From: Proteus vulgaris
Lineage (GTDB): Bacteria > Pseudomonadota > Gammaproteobacteria > Enterobacterales > Enterobacteriaceae
Direction of reading: 5' to 3'
Length of the DNA stretch: 64,000 nucleotides
NCBI RefSeq assembly: GCF_033708015.1
Contig: NZ_CP137920.1
Coordinates: 310,001 to 374,000 of the forward strand
The notes below the pieces were generated by a model. It worked only from the letters and a program-made list of their open reading frames with translations. It did no database searches and was not told the origin of the DNA. Numbering within the stretch: position 1 is the first letter of the stretch; every line of letters starts with the position of its first letter. Of the stretch, positions 10,850 to 23,641 are shown in pieces. The position numbers and the translations under genes are program-made.

Positions 10850-11259
10850 AATTTCTCTATCCGTGACTATAGCGTGTAACGTTACAGTATTGATTGCCAG
10901 AGGCTAATACTAAAGGGCAATGAGGGCAAAAGTAAACGGCAACAAACAGGATTAACGCATTATCGGAAAAAGTCTGTTTATCTCTTTATAAAGAGAGATA
11001 AGGCGTGAAGCGATGCGTCTGTTGTGTTAGATTTAGTTTTAAGTATGGGAGGGGGTAGTTTATGTCCCAATAGCATGAATTGGGAATATCATAGCGTCCC
11101 CTCATTCACCGAATATATGTAGAGACAGGCCCAATTTAAGGTTGCCTGTGTCTTTTTTTGTCTTGAGAAGAGTAAATAGATCCTTTTCTCTGTGTTGTTA
11201 GTATAAAAAATCAGGATGATACCTATTTTTTATTAGGAATAGTATTGAGGTATTAACAC
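10850..11259. other. dacB-greA intergenic region with long greA leader
   Basis: 410 bases without a convincing protein gene. The left part must hold the dacB promoter. The right part is a long greA leader with a terminator-like hairpin about 100 bases before greA. Between them is a G-rich stretch (TATGGGAGGGGGTAG, about 11044-11058). Confidence 0.5.
11121..11160 (+). ncRNA. Candidate GraL-like leader RNA 3' end (attenuator) before greA
   Basis: The arms GAGACAGGC (starting at 11121) and GCCTGTGTC pair imperfectly and are followed by seven T. This is a Rho-independent terminator inside the greA leader. In E. coli most greA-leader transcripts end early to give the small RNA GraL. The same position and layout here suggest an equivalent RNA, with its 5' end somewhere in 10980-11080. 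The family match is by position only, not by sequence. Confidence 0.5.
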
Positions 11260-11736
11260 ATGAATCAGATCCCTATGACAGTTCTAGGTGCAGAAAAATT
11301 ACGCGAAGAGCTGGAATATTTAAAAGGTGTTCGTCGTCCCGAGATTATTGCTGCTATCGCTGAAGCTCGTGAACATGGAGACTTAAAAGAAAACGCGGAA
11401 TATCATGCTGCAAGAGAGCAACAAGGTTTCTGTGAAGGTCGTATACAAGAAATTGAAGCCAAATTATCAAATGCTCAAGTCATTGATGTTACAAAGATGA
11501 ATAACAATGGCCGCATTATTTTTGGTTCAACAGTTACACTGTTAAATGTTGAAACTGAAGAAGAGCAAACTTACCGTATCGTGGGTGATGATGAAGCGAA
11601 TATTAAAGAAAATTTAATTTCTGTTAATTCACCGATTGCACGTGGGTTGATTGGTAAAGAGTTAGATGATGTCGTTGTTATCACTACACCGGGCGGACAA
11701 GTCGAATACGAAGTTTTAAACGTAGAATATATTTAA
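11260..11736 (+). CDS. greA: Transcription elongation factor GreA
   Basis: Binds the secondary channel of RNA polymerase and stimulates cleavage of backtracked transcripts. The 158 residues equal E. coli GreA. The N-terminal coiled coil has the conserved acidic tip [16 protein letters not shown] (residues about 38-53), which reaches the active site. The C-terminal FKBP-like domain ends with the GGQVEYEVL strand. The start [18 protein letters not shown] is the family standard. A terminator follows. Confidence 0.97.
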   Translation: MNQIPMTVLGAEKLREELEYLKGVRRPEIIAAIAEAREHGDLKENAEYHAAREQQGFCEGRIQEIEAKLSNAQVIDVTKMNNNGRIIFGSTVTLLNVETEEEQTYRIVGDDEANIKENLISVNSPIARGLIGKELDDVVVITTPGGQVEYEVLNVEYI

Positions 11737-11788
11737 TTTATAATTTTACGTTTCTATAGAAAACTAGACTGCCATCCTGTGGTAATAT

Positions 11789-11814
11789 AAAAAAGGCCTT
11801 AAAAGGCCTTTTTT
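11789..11814. terminator. Terminator between greA and yhbY
   Basis: AAGGCCTT (11793-11800) and AAGGCCTT (11803-11810) form a self-complementary stem flanked by A and T runs, so it can work in both directions between these convergent genes. Confidence 0.8.
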
Positions 11815-11857
11815 GCCATAGAGTTAGTTATGGCATTTTTATATAAAGGTACAAGTT

Positions 11858-12151
11858 TTATTTCGGTAAAATAATCTTACGTGCTTCTGAAGGACGATAA
11901 AGAACAAGAATTTTTCCGATAACTTGTACATTCTGTGCACCGCTTTCGCGTACAATCGCTGCCACGATCAAGTTTTTAACATCTCGATCTTCGCCTGCGA
12001 TTTTGACTTTGATAAGCTCATGGTGTGCCAGAGCGAGTTCAATTTCTGCAAGAACGCCTTCAGTCAACCCGTTGTTACCAATCATAACGACTGGATTCAG
12101 GTGATGAGCGAGCCCTTTCAGGTGTTGAATTTGTTTTTTGTTAAGAGTCAT
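11858..12151 (-). CDS. yhbY: CRM-domain RNA-binding protein YhbY
   Basis: Small RNA-binding protein of the CRM (YhbY) family, associated with pre-50S particles in E. coli. The 97 residues comprise one CRM domain: LNKKQIQHLKGLAHHL, the GxxG-like loop MIGNNGLTEGVL (residues about 23-34) and the end IVRESGAQNVQVIGKILVLYRPS. Two adjacent ATG codons exist (12151 and 12154); I chose the inner one for length. It is divergent from rlmE, the standard arrangement. Confidence 0.93.
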   Translation of the reverse strand: MTLNKKQIQHLKGLAHHLNPVVMIGNNGLTEGVLAEIELALAHHELIKVKIAGEDRDVKNLIVAAIVRESGAQNVQVIGKILVLYRPSEARKIILPK

Positions 12152-12295
12152 CATTAATTTTTGCTTTGTTGGGATTGAAAACGATCTATTCTAACGCCAT
12201 CTCTCAATTATCACCATAAAATGTCGTTATACGGGGTTAAATGAGTGAAAGAGTAAAAATATTGATAGCTAAGTGTATGATAGTTGGAAAACGCA

Positions 12296-12925
12296 ATGGC
12301 CAATAAGAAACGTTCGGCAAGCTCTAGCCGCTGGTTACAAGAACATTTTAGTGATAAATATGTTCAGCAAGCACAGAAAAAAGGGTTTCGCTCTCGTGCT
12401 TGGTTTAAACTGGAAGAAATTCAGAAAAGTGACAATATTTTTAAACCAGGTATGACCGTTGTCGATTTAGGGGCTGCTCCTGGAGGGTGGTCTCAATACG
12501 TTGTACAGCAGTTAGGAAGTAAAGGTCGAATCATTGCATGTGACCTTTTACCTATGGATCCTATAGTTGGAGTCGATTTCCTTCAAGGCGATTTCCGTGA
12601 TGAACTTGTGTTGAAGGCATTGCTTGATAGAGTAGGTGAAAACAAAGTCCAGGTTGTCATGTCTGACATGGCTCCAAACATGAGCGGTACACCCGCGGTC
12701 GATATTCCTCGATCCATGTATTTAGTAGAATTAGCGCTTGATATGTGTCGTGATGTACTGGCTCCCGGGGGAAGTTTCATTGTCAAAGTGTTTCAGGGAG
12801 AAGGCTTTGATGAATACCTGGGGCAAATACGCTCCCTGTTTACGAAAGTAAAAGTTCGTAAACCAGACGCTTCGCGGTCTCGTTCTCGTGAGGTATATAT
12901 TGTAGCCACAGGGCGTAAACTTTAG
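12296..12925 (+). CDS. rlmE: 23S rRNA 2'-O-ribose U2552 methyltransferase RlmE
   Basis: SAM-dependent methyltransferase (RrmJ/FtsJ) that modifies U2552 of 23S rRNA late in 50S assembly. The 209 residues equal E. coli RlmE. The SAM motif [15 protein letters not shown] is near residue 60, and the family K-D-K-E catalytic residues fit [27 protein letters not shown] and SREVY. I chose the ATG at 12296 ([13 protein letters not shown]); an ATG four codons earlier is possible. It lies 47 bases before ftsH and is probably co-transcribed with it. Confidence 0.96.
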   Translation: MANKKRSASSSRWLQEHFSDKYVQQAQKKGFRSRAWFKLEEIQKSDNIFKPGMTVVDLGAAPGGWSQYVVQQLGSKGRIIACDLLPMDPIVGVDFLQGDFRDELVLKALLDRVGENKVQVVMSDMAPNMSGTPAVDIPRSMYLVELALDMCRDVLAPGGSFIVKVFQGEGFDEYLGQIRSLFTKVKVRKPDASRSRSREVYIVATGRKL

Positions 12926-12972
12926 TACCCTAAAGCTATTTGTTAACACAGTTGTAATATGAGGTTAATCCC

Positions 12973-14919
12973 TTGAGTGACATGGCGAAAAACCTGATCC
13001 TCTGGCTAGTTATTGCAGTCGTTTTGATGTCATTATTCCAGAGCTTCGGACCCAGCGATTCGAATAGTCGTAAGGTGGATTACTCTACCTTTATCAATGA
13101 GTTAACTAATAACCAGTTACGCGAGGTCAGCATAAGTGGTTATGATATTAATGTAACTAAAACAGATAACTCAAAGTACAGCACGTATATGCCTATGCGT
13201 GATGATAACCTGCTGACCACTTTAATGAACCGTAATGTAAAAGTAACGGGTGAACCACTTGAAGGCCAAAGTCTTCTGACTCAAATTTTTGTGTCTTGGT
13301 TCCCAATGCTATTACTGATTGGTCTTTGGATTTTCTTTATGCGCCAAATGCAAGGTGGTGGCGGTAAAGGTGCGATGTCTTTCGGTAAAAGTAAGGCGCG
13401 CATGTTGACAGAAGACCAAATCAAAACAACTTTTGCTGATGTAGCGGGTTGTGATGAAGCGAAAGAAGAAGTAAGTGAATTAGTTGAGTATTTACGTGAT
13501 CCAGGTCGTTTCCAGAAATTAGGGGGTAAAATCCCTAAAGGTATTCTGATGGTCGGGCCTCCAGGTACAGGTAAAACATTATTAGCAAAAGCCATCGCAG
13601 GTGAAGCTAAAGTCCCATTCTTTACTATTTCAGGTTCTGATTTCGTTGAAATGTTCGTCGGGGTGGGGGCTTCTCGTGTTCGGGATATGTTTGAACAAGC
13701 TAAAAAAGCAGCACCTTGTATCATCTTTATTGATGAAATCGATGCAGTCGGTCGTCAACGTGGTGCAGGTTTAGGTGGTGGTCATGATGAGCGTGAGCAA
13801 ACCTTGAACCAAATGCTAGTTGAAATGGATGGTTTCGAAGGTAATGAAGGTATTATCGTTATCGCGGCAACTAACCGTCCAGACGTGTTAGACCCAGCAT
13901 TACTTCGTCCAGGTCGTTTTGACCGCCAAGTGGTTGTTGGTTTACCTGATGTGCGTGGACGTGAGCAAATCCTTAAAGTCCATATGCGTCGTGTTCCTTT
14001 ATCACCAGATGTTGATCCAGCAATTTTAGCGCGTGGTACCCCTGGTTTCTCGGGTGCTGACTTAGCTAACTTAGTTAACGAAGCCGCTTTATTTGCTGCG
14101 CGTGGTAATAAACGCGTTGTCTCAATGGTTGAGTTTGAGAAAGCGAAAGATAAGATCATGATGGGCGCTGAGCGCCGTTCAATGGTGATGACTGAAGAAC
14201 AAAAAGCATCAACCGCTTATCATGAAGCGGGTCACGCAATCATTGGCCGTTTAGTACCGGAGCATGATCCTGTGCATAAAGTGACGATTATTCCTCGTGG
14301 ACGTGCATTAGGTGTGACTTTCTTCTTACCTGAAGGCGACCAAATTAGTGCAAGCCGTCAGAAATTAGAGAGCCAAATTTCAACACTTTACGGTGGCCGT
14401 TTAGCTGAAGAAATTATCTATGGTGTAGAGCATGTTTCTACGGGCGCTTCTAATGATATCAAAGTTGCAACCAATATCGCACGTAACATGGTGACACAGT
14501 GGGGCTTCTCTGAAAAATTAGGGCCATTGTTGTACGCAGATGAAGAAGGTGAAGTGTTCTTAGGTCGTTCTGTTGCTAAAGCACAACATATGTCTGATGA
14601 AACAGCTCGTACAATTGACGAAGAAATTAAAGCTATCATTGATCGTAACTATGTTCGTGCTCGTCAGATATTAATGGATAACCTTGATATTCTGCACTCA
14701 ATGAAAGATGCACTGATGACTTATGAAACTATCGATGCACCTCAAATTGATGATTTAATGAATCGTCGTGATGTTCGTCCACCTGCGGGTTGGGAAGGCA
14801 ATAATGGTAATAGTGGTACAACGACTACTGCCCAGCCAGCACAAACGCATGTAGCGAGTGAGCCAAAAGATAAATCTGAGTCAGAAAGTGATACGCCTTC
14901 TGATAAAAATACTCATTAA
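12973..14919 (+). CDS. ftsH: ATP-dependent zinc metalloprotease FtsH
   Basis: Membrane-anchored hexameric AAA+ protease degrading LpxC, SecY, YccA and the heat-shock sigma factor in relatives. Two N-terminal membrane segments (about residues 8-25 and 98-123) flank a periplasmic domain. The AAA domain has Walker A GPPGTGKT near residue 195, Walker B IIFIDEID and the second region of homology. The zinc motif HEAGH is near residue 417. Translation can start at the TTG at 12973, giving 648 residues, or at the ATG three codons later (MAKNLILWL). The C-terminal tail is polar, Ser/Thr/Glu-rich and poorly conserved. Confidence 0.97.
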   Translation: MSDMAKNLILWLVIAVVLMSLFQSFGPSDSNSRKVDYSTFINELTNNQLREVSISGYDINVTKTDNSKYSTYMPMRDDNLLTTLMNRNVKVTGEPLEGQSLLTQIFVSWFPMLLLIGLWIFFMRQMQGGGGKGAMSFGKSKARMLTEDQIKTTFADVAGCDEAKEEVSELVEYLRDPGRFQKLGGKIPKGILMVGPPGTGKTLLAKAIAGEAKVPFFTISGSDFVEMFVGVGASRVRDMFEQAKKAAPCIIFIDEIDAVGRQRGAGLGGGHDEREQTLNQMLVEMDGFEGNEGIIVIAATNRPDVLDPALLRPGRFDRQVVVGLPDVRGREQILKVHMRRVPLSPDVDPAILARGTPGFSGADLANLVNEAALFAARGNKRVVSMVEFEKAKDKIMMGAERRSMVMTEEQKASTAYHEAGHAIIGRLVPEHDPVHKVTIIPRGRALGVTFFLPEGDQISASRQKLESQISTLYGGRLAEEIIYGVEHVSTGASNDIKVATNIARNMVTQWGFSEKLGPLLYADEEGEVFLGRSVAKAQHMSDETARTIDEEIKAIIDRNYVRARQILMDNLDILHSMKDALMTYETIDAPQIDDLMNRRDVRPPAGWEGNNGNSGTTTTAQPAQTHVASEPKDKSESESDTPSDKNTH

Positions 14920-14957
14920 TCCTTATCGGGTTATACATATTGAGTAAGCTATAAATA

Positions 14958-14984
14958 CAAACCCCAGGCTTCTGGGGTTTTTTT
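14958..14984 (+). terminator. Terminator between ftsH and folP
   Basis: AACCCCAG (14960-14967) pairs with CTGGGGTT (14972-14979), followed by seven T. It lies only 17 bases before folP, so some read-through into folP is likely. Confidence 0.85.
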
Positions 14985-15001
14985 ATGAAGGTATCAATGA
15001 A

Positions 15002-15844
15002 ATGAAATTAATGGTCAGAGGAACAGAATTTAACTTATCAACACCTCAAGTTATGGGGATTTTGAATGTCACTCCAGACTCTTTTTCTGATGGTGGCACT
15101 CATAATTCACTTAATGATGCCGTTGACCATGCTGCAAAATTAATTGCTGAAGGAGCTTCTATCATCGATATTGGTGGTGAATCTACCAGACCTGGCGCAA
15201 GTGATGTCTCTATTGATGAAGAGTTGCAGCGTGTTGTTCCTGTTGTTGAGGCTATTCGTCAGCGTTTTGATGTTTGGATCTCTGTTGATACATCCAAAGC
15301 TCAAGTCATTACTGAATCAGCAAATGTAGGTGCTTCAATTATCAATGATATTCGTTCGTTACAAGAGCCAGGAGCACTTGAAGCAGCGGCTAAAACGGGT
15401 CTGCCAGTGTGTATTATGCATATGCAGGGTGATCCTAAAACCATGCAACAATCGCCACATTATGAGAATGTGATGATGGATGTTGATCGTTTTTTACAAG
15501 AAAATATTCAACGTTGTGTTGATGCAGGGATCGAAAAAAATCAAATTATTCTTGATCCAGGATTCGGCTTTGGTAAAAATTTAGCGCATAATTACCAATT
15601 ATTAGCACACTTAAGTGAACTTCATCACTTTGGTCTACCCATACTTGCCGGAATGTCACGCAAATCAATGGTTGGACAACTATTGAATGTGCCACCAAAA
15701 GAGCGTGTTGCTGGTAGCGTGGCATGCGCAGTCATTGCAGCAATGCAAGGCGCACAAATTATTCGTGTACACGATGTTAAAGAGACGGTTGATGCGATGA
15801 AAGTTGTACAGGCGACTCTTTCTGCAAAGGAAAATAATGAATGA
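15002..15844 (+). CDS. folP: Dihydropteroate synthase
   Basis: Joins p-aminobenzoate to the pterin diphosphate in folate synthesis; the sulfonamide target. The 280-residue TIM-barrel protein has both pterin-binding signatures: [15 protein letters not shown] (residues 18-32) and [11 protein letters not shown] (residues about 56-66). The later LDPGFGFGK and GMSRKSM motifs are also present. These regions look like the ordinary chromosomal enzyme with no obvious resistance insertion. Its stop overlaps the glmM start by four bases (ATGA), so the two are translationally coupled. Confidence 0.96.
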   Translation: MKLMVRGTEFNLSTPQVMGILNVTPDSFSDGGTHNSLNDAVDHAAKLIAEGASIIDIGGESTRPGASDVSIDEELQRVVPVVEAIRQRFDVWISVDTSKAQVITESANVGASIINDIRSLQEPGALEAAAKTGLPVCIMHMQGDPKTMQQSPHYENVMMDVDRFLQENIQRCVDAGIEKNQIILDPGFGFGKNLAHNYQLLAHLSELHHFGLPILAGMSRKSMVGQLLNVPPKERVAGSVACAVIAAMQGAQIIRVHDVKETVDAMKVVQATLSAKENNE

Positions 15845-17178
15845 GCGAACGTAAATACTTTGGAACAGATGGTATCCGTGGAAAAGTAGGTGATAGTCCA
15901 ATTACACCTGATTTTGTATTAAAACTAGGTTGGGCTGCGGGCAAGGTATTAGCACGTCATGGCTCTCGCAAAATCATTATTGGTAAAGATACACGTATCT
16001 CTGGCTATATGTTGGAATCAGCATTAGAAGCGGGTTTAGCCGCAGCAGGCTTATCGGCTTCATTTACAGGGCCAATGCCAACACCTGCTGTTGCTTATTT
16101 AACGCGTACATTCCGCGCTGAAGCAGGGATTGTGATTTCAGCTTCTCATAACCCTTATTATGATAATGGGATCAAATTTTTCTCTATTGATGGTACAAAA
16201 TTACCTGATGAAGTAGAAGAAGCGATCGAAGCTGAAATGGAAAAGCCAATTACCTGTGTTGAATCAGCAGAATTGGGACGTGCAAATCGTATCGTGGATG
16301 CGGCAGGTCGTTATATTGAATTTTGTAAAGGGACTTTCCCGAATGAAAACAATCTTAATGGTCTAAAAGTGGTTGTCGATTGTGCTCATGGTGCCACATA
16401 CCATATTGCACCAAACGTATTTCGTGAATTAGGTGCTGAAGTGATCACTATTGGTTGTGATCCAACGGGTATCAATATCAACGAAGAGTGTGGTGCAACA
16501 GATGTTCGTATGTTGCAAAAACGCGTATTAGAAGAAGGCGCGGATGTTGGTTTAGCTTTTGACGGCGACGGCGACCGTATCATCATGGTTGACCATCAAG
16601 GTCTAAAAGTTGATGGTGACCAAATTCTCTATATTATTGCGCGAGAAGCATTACGCCAAGGTCAATTACGTGGTGGTGCAGTGGGTACTCTAATGAGCAA
16701 TATGGGATTAGAAATTGCACTTAAACAACTAGGTATTCCTTTTGCAAGAGCAAAAGTAGGCGACCGTTATGTGCTTGAAAAATTACAAGAGAAAGGTTGG
16801 CGTTTAGGTGCTGAAAACTCAGGTCACATTATTTTATTAGATAAAACGACTACGGGTGACGGTATTGTTGCCGGTTTACAAGTTTTAAGTGCAATGGTGC
16901 GTAACCATATGAGTCTGCATGACCTATGTAGTGGAATGAAACTATTACCACAAATTTTAGTGAATGTTCGCTTTACGGGTAGTCACGATCCGCTACAAAC
17001 ATCTGAAGTTCAGAATGTCGCTAAAGCAGTTGAAGAAGAACTGGCTGGCAAAGGTCGTGTATTGCTGCGTAAATCAGGAACAGAACCTTTAATTCGTGTC
17101 ATGGTTGAAGGTGAAAATGAAGAGCAAGTCACGGCGATGGCAAATCGTATTGCTGACGCGGTGAAGCACGTCGGTTAA
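15841..17178 (+). CDS. glmM: Phosphoglucosamine mutase
   Basis: Converts glucosamine-6-phosphate to glucosamine-1-phosphate, feeding UDP-GlcNAc for peptidoglycan and LPS. The 445 residues equal E. coli GlmM. The catalytic phosphoserine is Ser102 in ISASHNP (99-105). The metal loop DGDGDR and the phosphate-binding end [12 protein letters not shown] are present. It overlaps folP by four bases, the same coupling as in E. coli. Confidence 0.97.
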   Translation: MSERKYFGTDGIRGKVGDSPITPDFVLKLGWAAGKVLARHGSRKIIIGKDTRISGYMLESALEAGLAAAGLSASFTGPMPTPAVAYLTRTFRAEAGIVISASHNPYYDNGIKFFSIDGTKLPDEVEEAIEAEMEKPITCVESAELGRANRIVDAAGRYIEFCKGTFPNENNLNGLKVVVDCAHGATYHIAPNVFRELGAEVITIGCDPTGININEECGATDVRMLQKRVLEEGADVGLAFDGDGDRIIMVDHQGLKVDGDQILYIIAREALRQGQLRGGAVGTLMSNMGLEIALKQLGIPFARAKVGDRYVLEKLQEKGWRLGAENSGHIILLDKTTTGDGIVAGLQVLSAMVRNHMSLHDLCSGMKLLPQILVNVRFTGSHDPLQTSEVQNVAKAVEEELAGKGRVLLRKSGTEPLIRVMVEGENEEQVTAMANRIADAVKHVG

Positions 17179-17343
17179 TTGATGATTTTTTCTTCAATCA
17201 ATCACTTTGTAGAAAAATAACCTTGCTTGTCAGTTCAGCTTTGGTTAGTATTCACACCCGCTTAGTAAGGTCTTGAACTAAAGCGGGTGAAGCAATCGAA
17301 GGTTATCGTTAAGTCGATAAGTTCCATAGAAAAGGTAACGCAA

Positions 17344-17688
17344 ATGTATACGGCACTCATTGTTATTCTTATCATTGTAGCAACAGGGCTAGTTGGTCTG
17401 ATCCTGTTACAGCAGGGTAAAGGTGCTGATATGGGCGCTTCTTTTGGTGCAGGTGCTTCCGGTACAGTATTTGGTTCAAGCGGTTCAGCTAACTTTATGA
17501 CCCGTATGACCGCTGTTTTAGCGACAGCTTTTATTGTACTTGCCCTTATTTTAGGTAATCTAAGTGCCAATAAAACTGTGCGTGAAGACAGCAAATGGAT
17601 GTCTATCGAGCAGACTACAGAAGAAGCTAAAAAAGCTGAGCAGTTAGCAGCGCCTGTAGCGCCAGCAAATACAGATATTCCGCAGTAA
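17344..17688 (+). CDS. secG: Protein translocase subunit SecG
   Basis: Small inner-membrane subunit of the SecYEG preprotein channel. The 114-residue protein has two membrane helices (residues about 3-22 and 54-72) joined by the conserved cytoplasmic loop LLQQGKGADMGASFGAGASGTVFGSSG. The C-terminal tail is Ala/Pro-rich. I chose the ATG at 17344 (MYTALIVILIIVATG), preceded by AAAGGTAA; in-frame ATG codons upstream add a hydrophilic stretch with no similarity. It precedes tRNA-Leu, as in E. coli. Confidence 0.95.
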   Translation: MYTALIVILIIVATGLVGLILLQQGKGADMGASFGAGASGTVFGSSGSANFMTRMTAVLATAFIVLALILGNLSANKTVREDSKWMSIEQTTEEAKKAEQLAAPVAPANTDIPQ

Positions 17689-17746
17689 ACTAAGTAAAGA
17701 TTTAAATGGGATTGTTAATTGTTACGCAGTAACAGTCTCATTAAGT

Positions 17747-17836
17747 GCCGAGGTGGTGAAATTGGTATACACGCTACCTTGAGGTGGTAGTGCCTATAAA
17801 ACGGGCGTACGGGTTCAAGTCCCGTTCTCGGCACCA
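17747..17836 (+). tRNA. leuU: tRNA-Leu (anticodon GAG), leuU-like
   Basis: A 90-base class II tRNA with encoded CCA. The anticodon arm CTACC-TTGAGGT-GGTAG gives anticodon GAG, and the T-arm GTTCAAGTC is standard. The variable arm (TGCC...GGGC) is about three bases longer than I recall for E. coli leuU. It lies between secG and the initiator tRNA. Confidence 0.96.
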
Positions 17837-17896
17837 TTATTCCAGATAGCTTGCGTTTTGCTTGTTATCAGCGTAAAATTTGCCACGTTTTTCGAA

Positions 17897-17973
<77 letters not shown>

Positions 17974-18092
17974 CTTCTAACAATACAGCACTTTTCTCAT
18001 TAATCATCTAGTTGAACCGATTATGATCCTGAGTGGAATGTGCCGTAAGAAGAGGTTATTCTCGAATGGCAAGTTACAGGGTCCAGTTGCAT

Positions 18093-20157
<2,065 letters not shown>

Positions 20158-20179
20158 CAACTGAGCAGGAAGGAACAGA

Positions 20180-22936
20180 ATGACAGATGAAACAGTAAAA
20201 TCACTGGCAGAAGAGATTCAGACACCGGTTGAACGTTTGGTACAGCAGTTTGCTGATGCCGGTATTAAGAAGACCGTCTCTGATTCTGTCTCCCAAAAAG
20301 AGAAAGAAACCTTACTGGCTTGGTTGAATCGTGATAAAGACGTATCAACCAGCCAACCAGAAAAATTAACGTTACAGCGCAAAGTGCGCAGTACGTTAAG
20401 TGTTCCTGGTACAGGTGGCAAAAGTAAATCAGTAGCCATCGAAGTCCGCAAAAAACGCACTTATGTGAACCGTGACGCCGTTGAAAAAGCGCAAGCGGAT
20501 GAGCAAGCTCAGCGTGAAGCGGAAGAAAAGGCGCATCGCGAAGCAGAAGAAAAAGCCCAGCGCGAAGCACAAGAGAAAGCACAGCGCGAAGCTGAAGAAA
20601 AAGCAAAACGTGAAGCTGAAAAGGCAAAGAAAGACGCCGAAGAAAAAGCGAAACGTGAAGCTGAAGAAGCAAAACGTGAAGCAGCGGAATTAGCTAAGCG
20701 CGAAGCAGCGGAAAAAGATAAAGTGAAACAAAACGATAAACCAAAAGCTGATAAAGCAGCAGATCAGGAAAAAGCGCGTCGCAATGCTGAACAAGCTGAA
20801 CTGAAGCGTAAAACGGAAGAAGCACAGCGCCGTAAAGCGGAAGAAGAAGCACGAATTGCAGCAGAAAAAGCACGTCGTTTAGCTGAAGAAAATGCTGATA
20901 AATGGACTGCTGAACCTAAAGCGCCAGAAACTGAAGGCTCAGACTATCATGTAACAACATCACGTTATGCTCGTGATGCAGAAGATGAGAGTGATGCTGA
21001 AGTTGAAGGTGGCCGCGGTCGTGGTCGCAACGCTAAGGCTCCTCGTCCTAAGAAAAACAACCGCCATTCTGAAAAAGCAGATCGTGAAGAAGCGCGCGCT
21101 GCGGGTCGTACTAACAAGAAAGGTAAACGCAAAGGTAGCTCATTACAGCAAGGCTTCAATAAGCCAGCAGCTGTTGTAAACCGTGATGTTATTATCGGTG
21201 AGACTATTTCTGTTGCCGAACTTGCTAACAAAATGGCAGTAAAAGGGTCTGAAGTTATTAAAACTATGATGAAAATGGGCGCTATGGCGACCATTAATCA
21301 GGTTTTAGACCAAGAAACGGCACAGCTTGTTGCTGAAGAAATGGGTCACAAAGTTATCTTACGTCGTGAAAACGAGTTAGAAGAACAAGTCATGAGCGAT
21401 CGTGATACTGGTGAAGAAAGCGCAGTATCTCGTGCACCTGTTGTAACTATCATGGGTCACGTTGACCACGGTAAAACATCATTACTGGATTACATTCGTT
21501 CAACGAAAGTCGCTTCAGGCGAAGCGGGTGGTATCACCCAGCATATCGGTGCTTACCACGTTAAAACTGACAAAGGTGAAATCACCTTCCTAGATACCCC
21601 AGGTCACGCCGCATTTACTTCAATGCGTGCTCGTGGTGCTCAGGTAACGGATATCGTTGTTCTGGTTGTTGCGGCAGATGATGGTGTCATGCCACAAACT
21701 ATCGAAGCAATCCAACACGCAAAAGCAGCAAACGTACCTGTTGTGGTTGCCGTGAACAAAATTGATAAACACGAAGCTGATCCTGATCGCGTTAAAACTG
21801 AACTGTCTCAATATGGTATTCTGCCAGAAGATTGGGGTGGCGAAACTCAGTTTATACACGTATCTGCAAAACAAGGTTTAGGTATTGACGAATTGCTGGA
21901 TGCTATTCTTTTACAAGCTGAAGTTCTTGAACTGAAAGCAGTTAAAGAAGGTATGGCAAGCGGTGTTGTTATCGAATCTTACCTTGATAAAGGTCGTGGT
22001 CCAGTTGCTACTATTCTTGTCCGTGAAGGTACACTGAATAAAGGTGACATCGTTCTGTGTGGTTTCGAATACGGTCGTATTCGTGCAATGCGTAACGAAT
22101 TAGGTCAAGACGTTCAATCTGCTGGTCCATCAATGCCAGTTGAGATTTTAGGTCTGTCTAACGTTCCTTCTGCGGGTGATGAAGCAACGGTTGTTCGTGA
22201 CGAGAAGAAAGCGCGTGAAGTCGCCTTATACCGACAAGGTAAATTCCGTGATGTTAAACTGGCTCGTCAGCAGAAATCTAAACTGGAAAACATGTTTGCT
22301 AACATGGAAGAAGGTAAAACGTCTGAACTGAACATCGTTCTGAAAACTGACGTTCAAGGTACTTGTGAAGCGATTACTGATGCATTAGCTAAACTGTCTA
22401 CTAATGAAGTTAAACTAAAAATCATCGGTTCAGGTGTCGGTGGTATTACCGAAACTGACGCAACATTAGCAGCCGCATCTAACGCAATCATTCTTGGCTT
22501 CAATGTTCGTGCTGATGCATCTGCTCGTCGTATCATTGAACAAGAAAGCGTTGATTTACGTTACTACTCCGTTATCTATAGCCTGATTGATGAAATTAAA
22601 CTGGCAATGAGCGGTATGTTGGAACCTGAATATAAACAAGAAATCATGGGACTTGCAGAAGTTCGTGATGTGTTTAAATCACCTAAATTTGGCGCGATCG
22701 CGGGCTGTATGGTGGTTGAAGGTAACATTAAACGTAATAACCCAATTCGTGTTCTACGTGATAACGTGGTTATCTATGAAGGCGAACTTGAGTCACTGCG
22801 TCGCTTTAAAGATGACGTCAACGAAGTACGTAATGGCATGGAATGTGGTATCGGTGTGAAAAACTACAACGATGTCCGTGTTGGCGACATGATTGAAGTC
22901 TTCCAAGTTATCGAAATCAAACGTTCTATTGATTAA
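20180..22936 (+). CDS. infB: Translation initiation factor IF-2
   Basis: GTPase that brings initiator tRNA to the 30S subunit and promotes subunit joining. The 918-residue protein has the small N-terminal IF2 domain, then a long highly charged Glu/Lys/Ala/Arg helix (about residues 100-250) rich in internal repeats. A second N-domain with [23 protein letters not shown] follows, then the G domain ([22 protein letters not shown]), and the C-terminal tRNA-binding domains. It is somewhat longer than E. coli IF2 (890), mainly in the charged segment. Shorter internal-start isoforms are known in E. coli; I could not assign them here. Confidence 0.97.
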   Translation: MTDETVKSLAEEIQTPVERLVQQFADAGIKKTVSDSVSQKEKETLLAWLNRDKDVSTSQPEKLTLQRKVRSTLSVPGTGGKSKSVAIEVRKKRTYVNRDAVEKAQADEQAQREAEEKAHREAEEKAQREAQEKAQREAEEKAKREAEKAKKDAEEKAKREAEEAKREAAELAKREAAEKDKVKQNDKPKADKAADQEKARRNAEQAELKRKTEEAQRRKAEEEARIAAEKARRLAEENADKWTAEPKAPETEGSDYHVTTSRYARDAEDESDAEVEGGRGRGRNAKAPRPKKNNRHSEKADREEARAAGRTNKKGKRKGSSLQQGFNKPAAVVNRDVIIGETISVAELANKMAVKGSEVIKTMMKMGAMATINQVLDQETAQLVAEEMGHKVILRRENELEEQVMSDRDTGEESAVSRAPVVTIMGHVDHGKTSLLDYIRSTKVASGEAGGITQHIGAYHVKTDKGEITFLDTPGHAAFTSMRARGAQVTDIVVLVVAADDGVMPQTIEAIQHAKAANVPVVVAVNKIDKHEADPDRVKTELSQYGILPEDWGGETQFIHVSAKQGLGIDELLDAILLQAEVLELKAVKEGMASGVVIESYLDKGRGPVATILVREGTLNKGDIVLCGFEYGRIRAMRNELGQDVQSAGPSMPVEILGLSNVPSAGDEATVVRDEKKAREVALYRQGKFRDVKLARQQKSKLENMFANMEEGKTSELNIVLKTDVQGTCEAITDALAKLSTNEVKLKIIGSGVGGITETDATLAAASNAIILGFNVRADASARRIIEQESVDLRYYSVIYSLIDEIKLAMSGMLEPEYKQEIMGLAEVRDVFKSPKFGAIAGCMVVEGNIKRNNPIRVLRDNVVIYEGELESLRRFKDDVNEVRNGMECGIGVKNYNDVRVGDMIEVFQVIEIKRSID
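20505..20720 (+). repeat. Coding repeats in the infB charged region
   Basis: About nine degenerate copies of a roughly 24-base unit encoding EKAxREAE-type octapeptides. They form a continuous charged helix in the IF-2 linker. Such stretches can gain or lose units between strains by slippage. This explains the many overlapping frames open on both strands here. Confidence 0.8.
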
Positions 22937-22956
22937 TTTAGTCCGTTTTGTTTTAA

Positions 22957-22980
22957 AAGGGAGCTCAAGGGCTCCCTTCT
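22957..22980 (+). terminator. Hairpin after infB
   Basis: AAGGGAGC (22957-22964) pairs with GCTCCCTT (22971-22978), followed by CTTAATT. The T run is weak, so it may only partly terminate or may act as an RNA-stability hairpin. Confidence 0.55.
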
Positions 22981-23239
22981 TAATTCCTTTCTTTGCTGTA
23001 TTCTCCTTTTATTTTCTCTTCATTTTTCAACATAACCGAAATAGATTGCCCTTCAGTAATTTATGAAAGTGAAATAACAGGGTAAAATAGCACCAAAGAA
23101 ACATTTTATTTCTAAAGAAAGAAATCAGAGAAAGCGGTTGTTAAATATCACTTCATGTATACTCTTTAGATATCATTGATTTTAGATTTGAATTAACAAT
23201 GACAACTAGGACGATAGCCTATTGTCAGGGAGAAATAAA
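22981..23239. other. infB-rbfA intergenic region
   Basis: About 260 AT-rich bases between infB and rbfA, longer than I recall for E. coli. No credible gene is visible. It probably contains an extra promoter for rbfA-truB, but I could not fix one. Confidence 0.4.
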
Positions 23240-23641
23240 ATGGCAAGAGATTTTAGCCGTAGTCAGCGTGTTTCTCAGGAAATGCAAAAAGAAATCGCCA
23301 TCATTTTACAACGCGAAGTCAAAGATCCACGTATTGGAATGGCAACAGTTTCTGGTGTTGAAATTTCTCGTGATTTGGCTTATGCCAAAGTGTTCGTCAC
23401 CTTTTTAAACTTGTCAGGTGGTGAAAAAAGCGAAGAAGAGATGGTTGATGATGGTTTAACTGCACTTAATGAAGCGGCTGGCTTTATTCGTTCTTTGTTA
23501 GGCAAAGCAATGCGTTTACGTATTGTACCTGAACTGACATTTGCTTATGACAACTCATTAGTTGAAGGTATGCGTATGTCTAACTTAGTTTCTAATGTCG
23601 TTAAAAACGATGAAGAGCGTCGTCATAAAGAGGACAAGTAA
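23240..23641 (+). CDS. rbfA: 30S ribosome-binding factor A
   Basis: Binds the 5' end helix of 16S rRNA during 30S maturation and is important for cold growth. The 133 residues equal E. coli RbfA. The start MAREFSRS-like [20 protein letters not shown] and the KH-like fold with [18 protein letters not shown] are visible. I chose the ATG at 23240 over an alternative six codons upstream because of family length and the GGGAGAAA ribosome site. Its TAA overlaps the truB ATG by one base. Confidence 0.96.
   Translation: MARDFSRSQRVSQEMQKEIAIILQREVKDPRIGMATVSGVEISRDLAYAKVFVTFLNLSGGEKSEEEMVDDGLTALNEAAGFIRSLLGKAMRLRIVPELTFAYDNSLVEGMRMSNLVSNVVKNDEERRHKEDK

Noticed and set aside
20265-20672. Long Leu-rich open frame antisense to infB
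   Set aside because: It is a by-product of the Glu/Lys/Ala codon repeats on the other strand.
20505-20720. Regular short repeats that might suggest a CRISPR or satellite array
   Set aside because: They are in frame within infB, encode the charged helix, and lack constant-length spacers.
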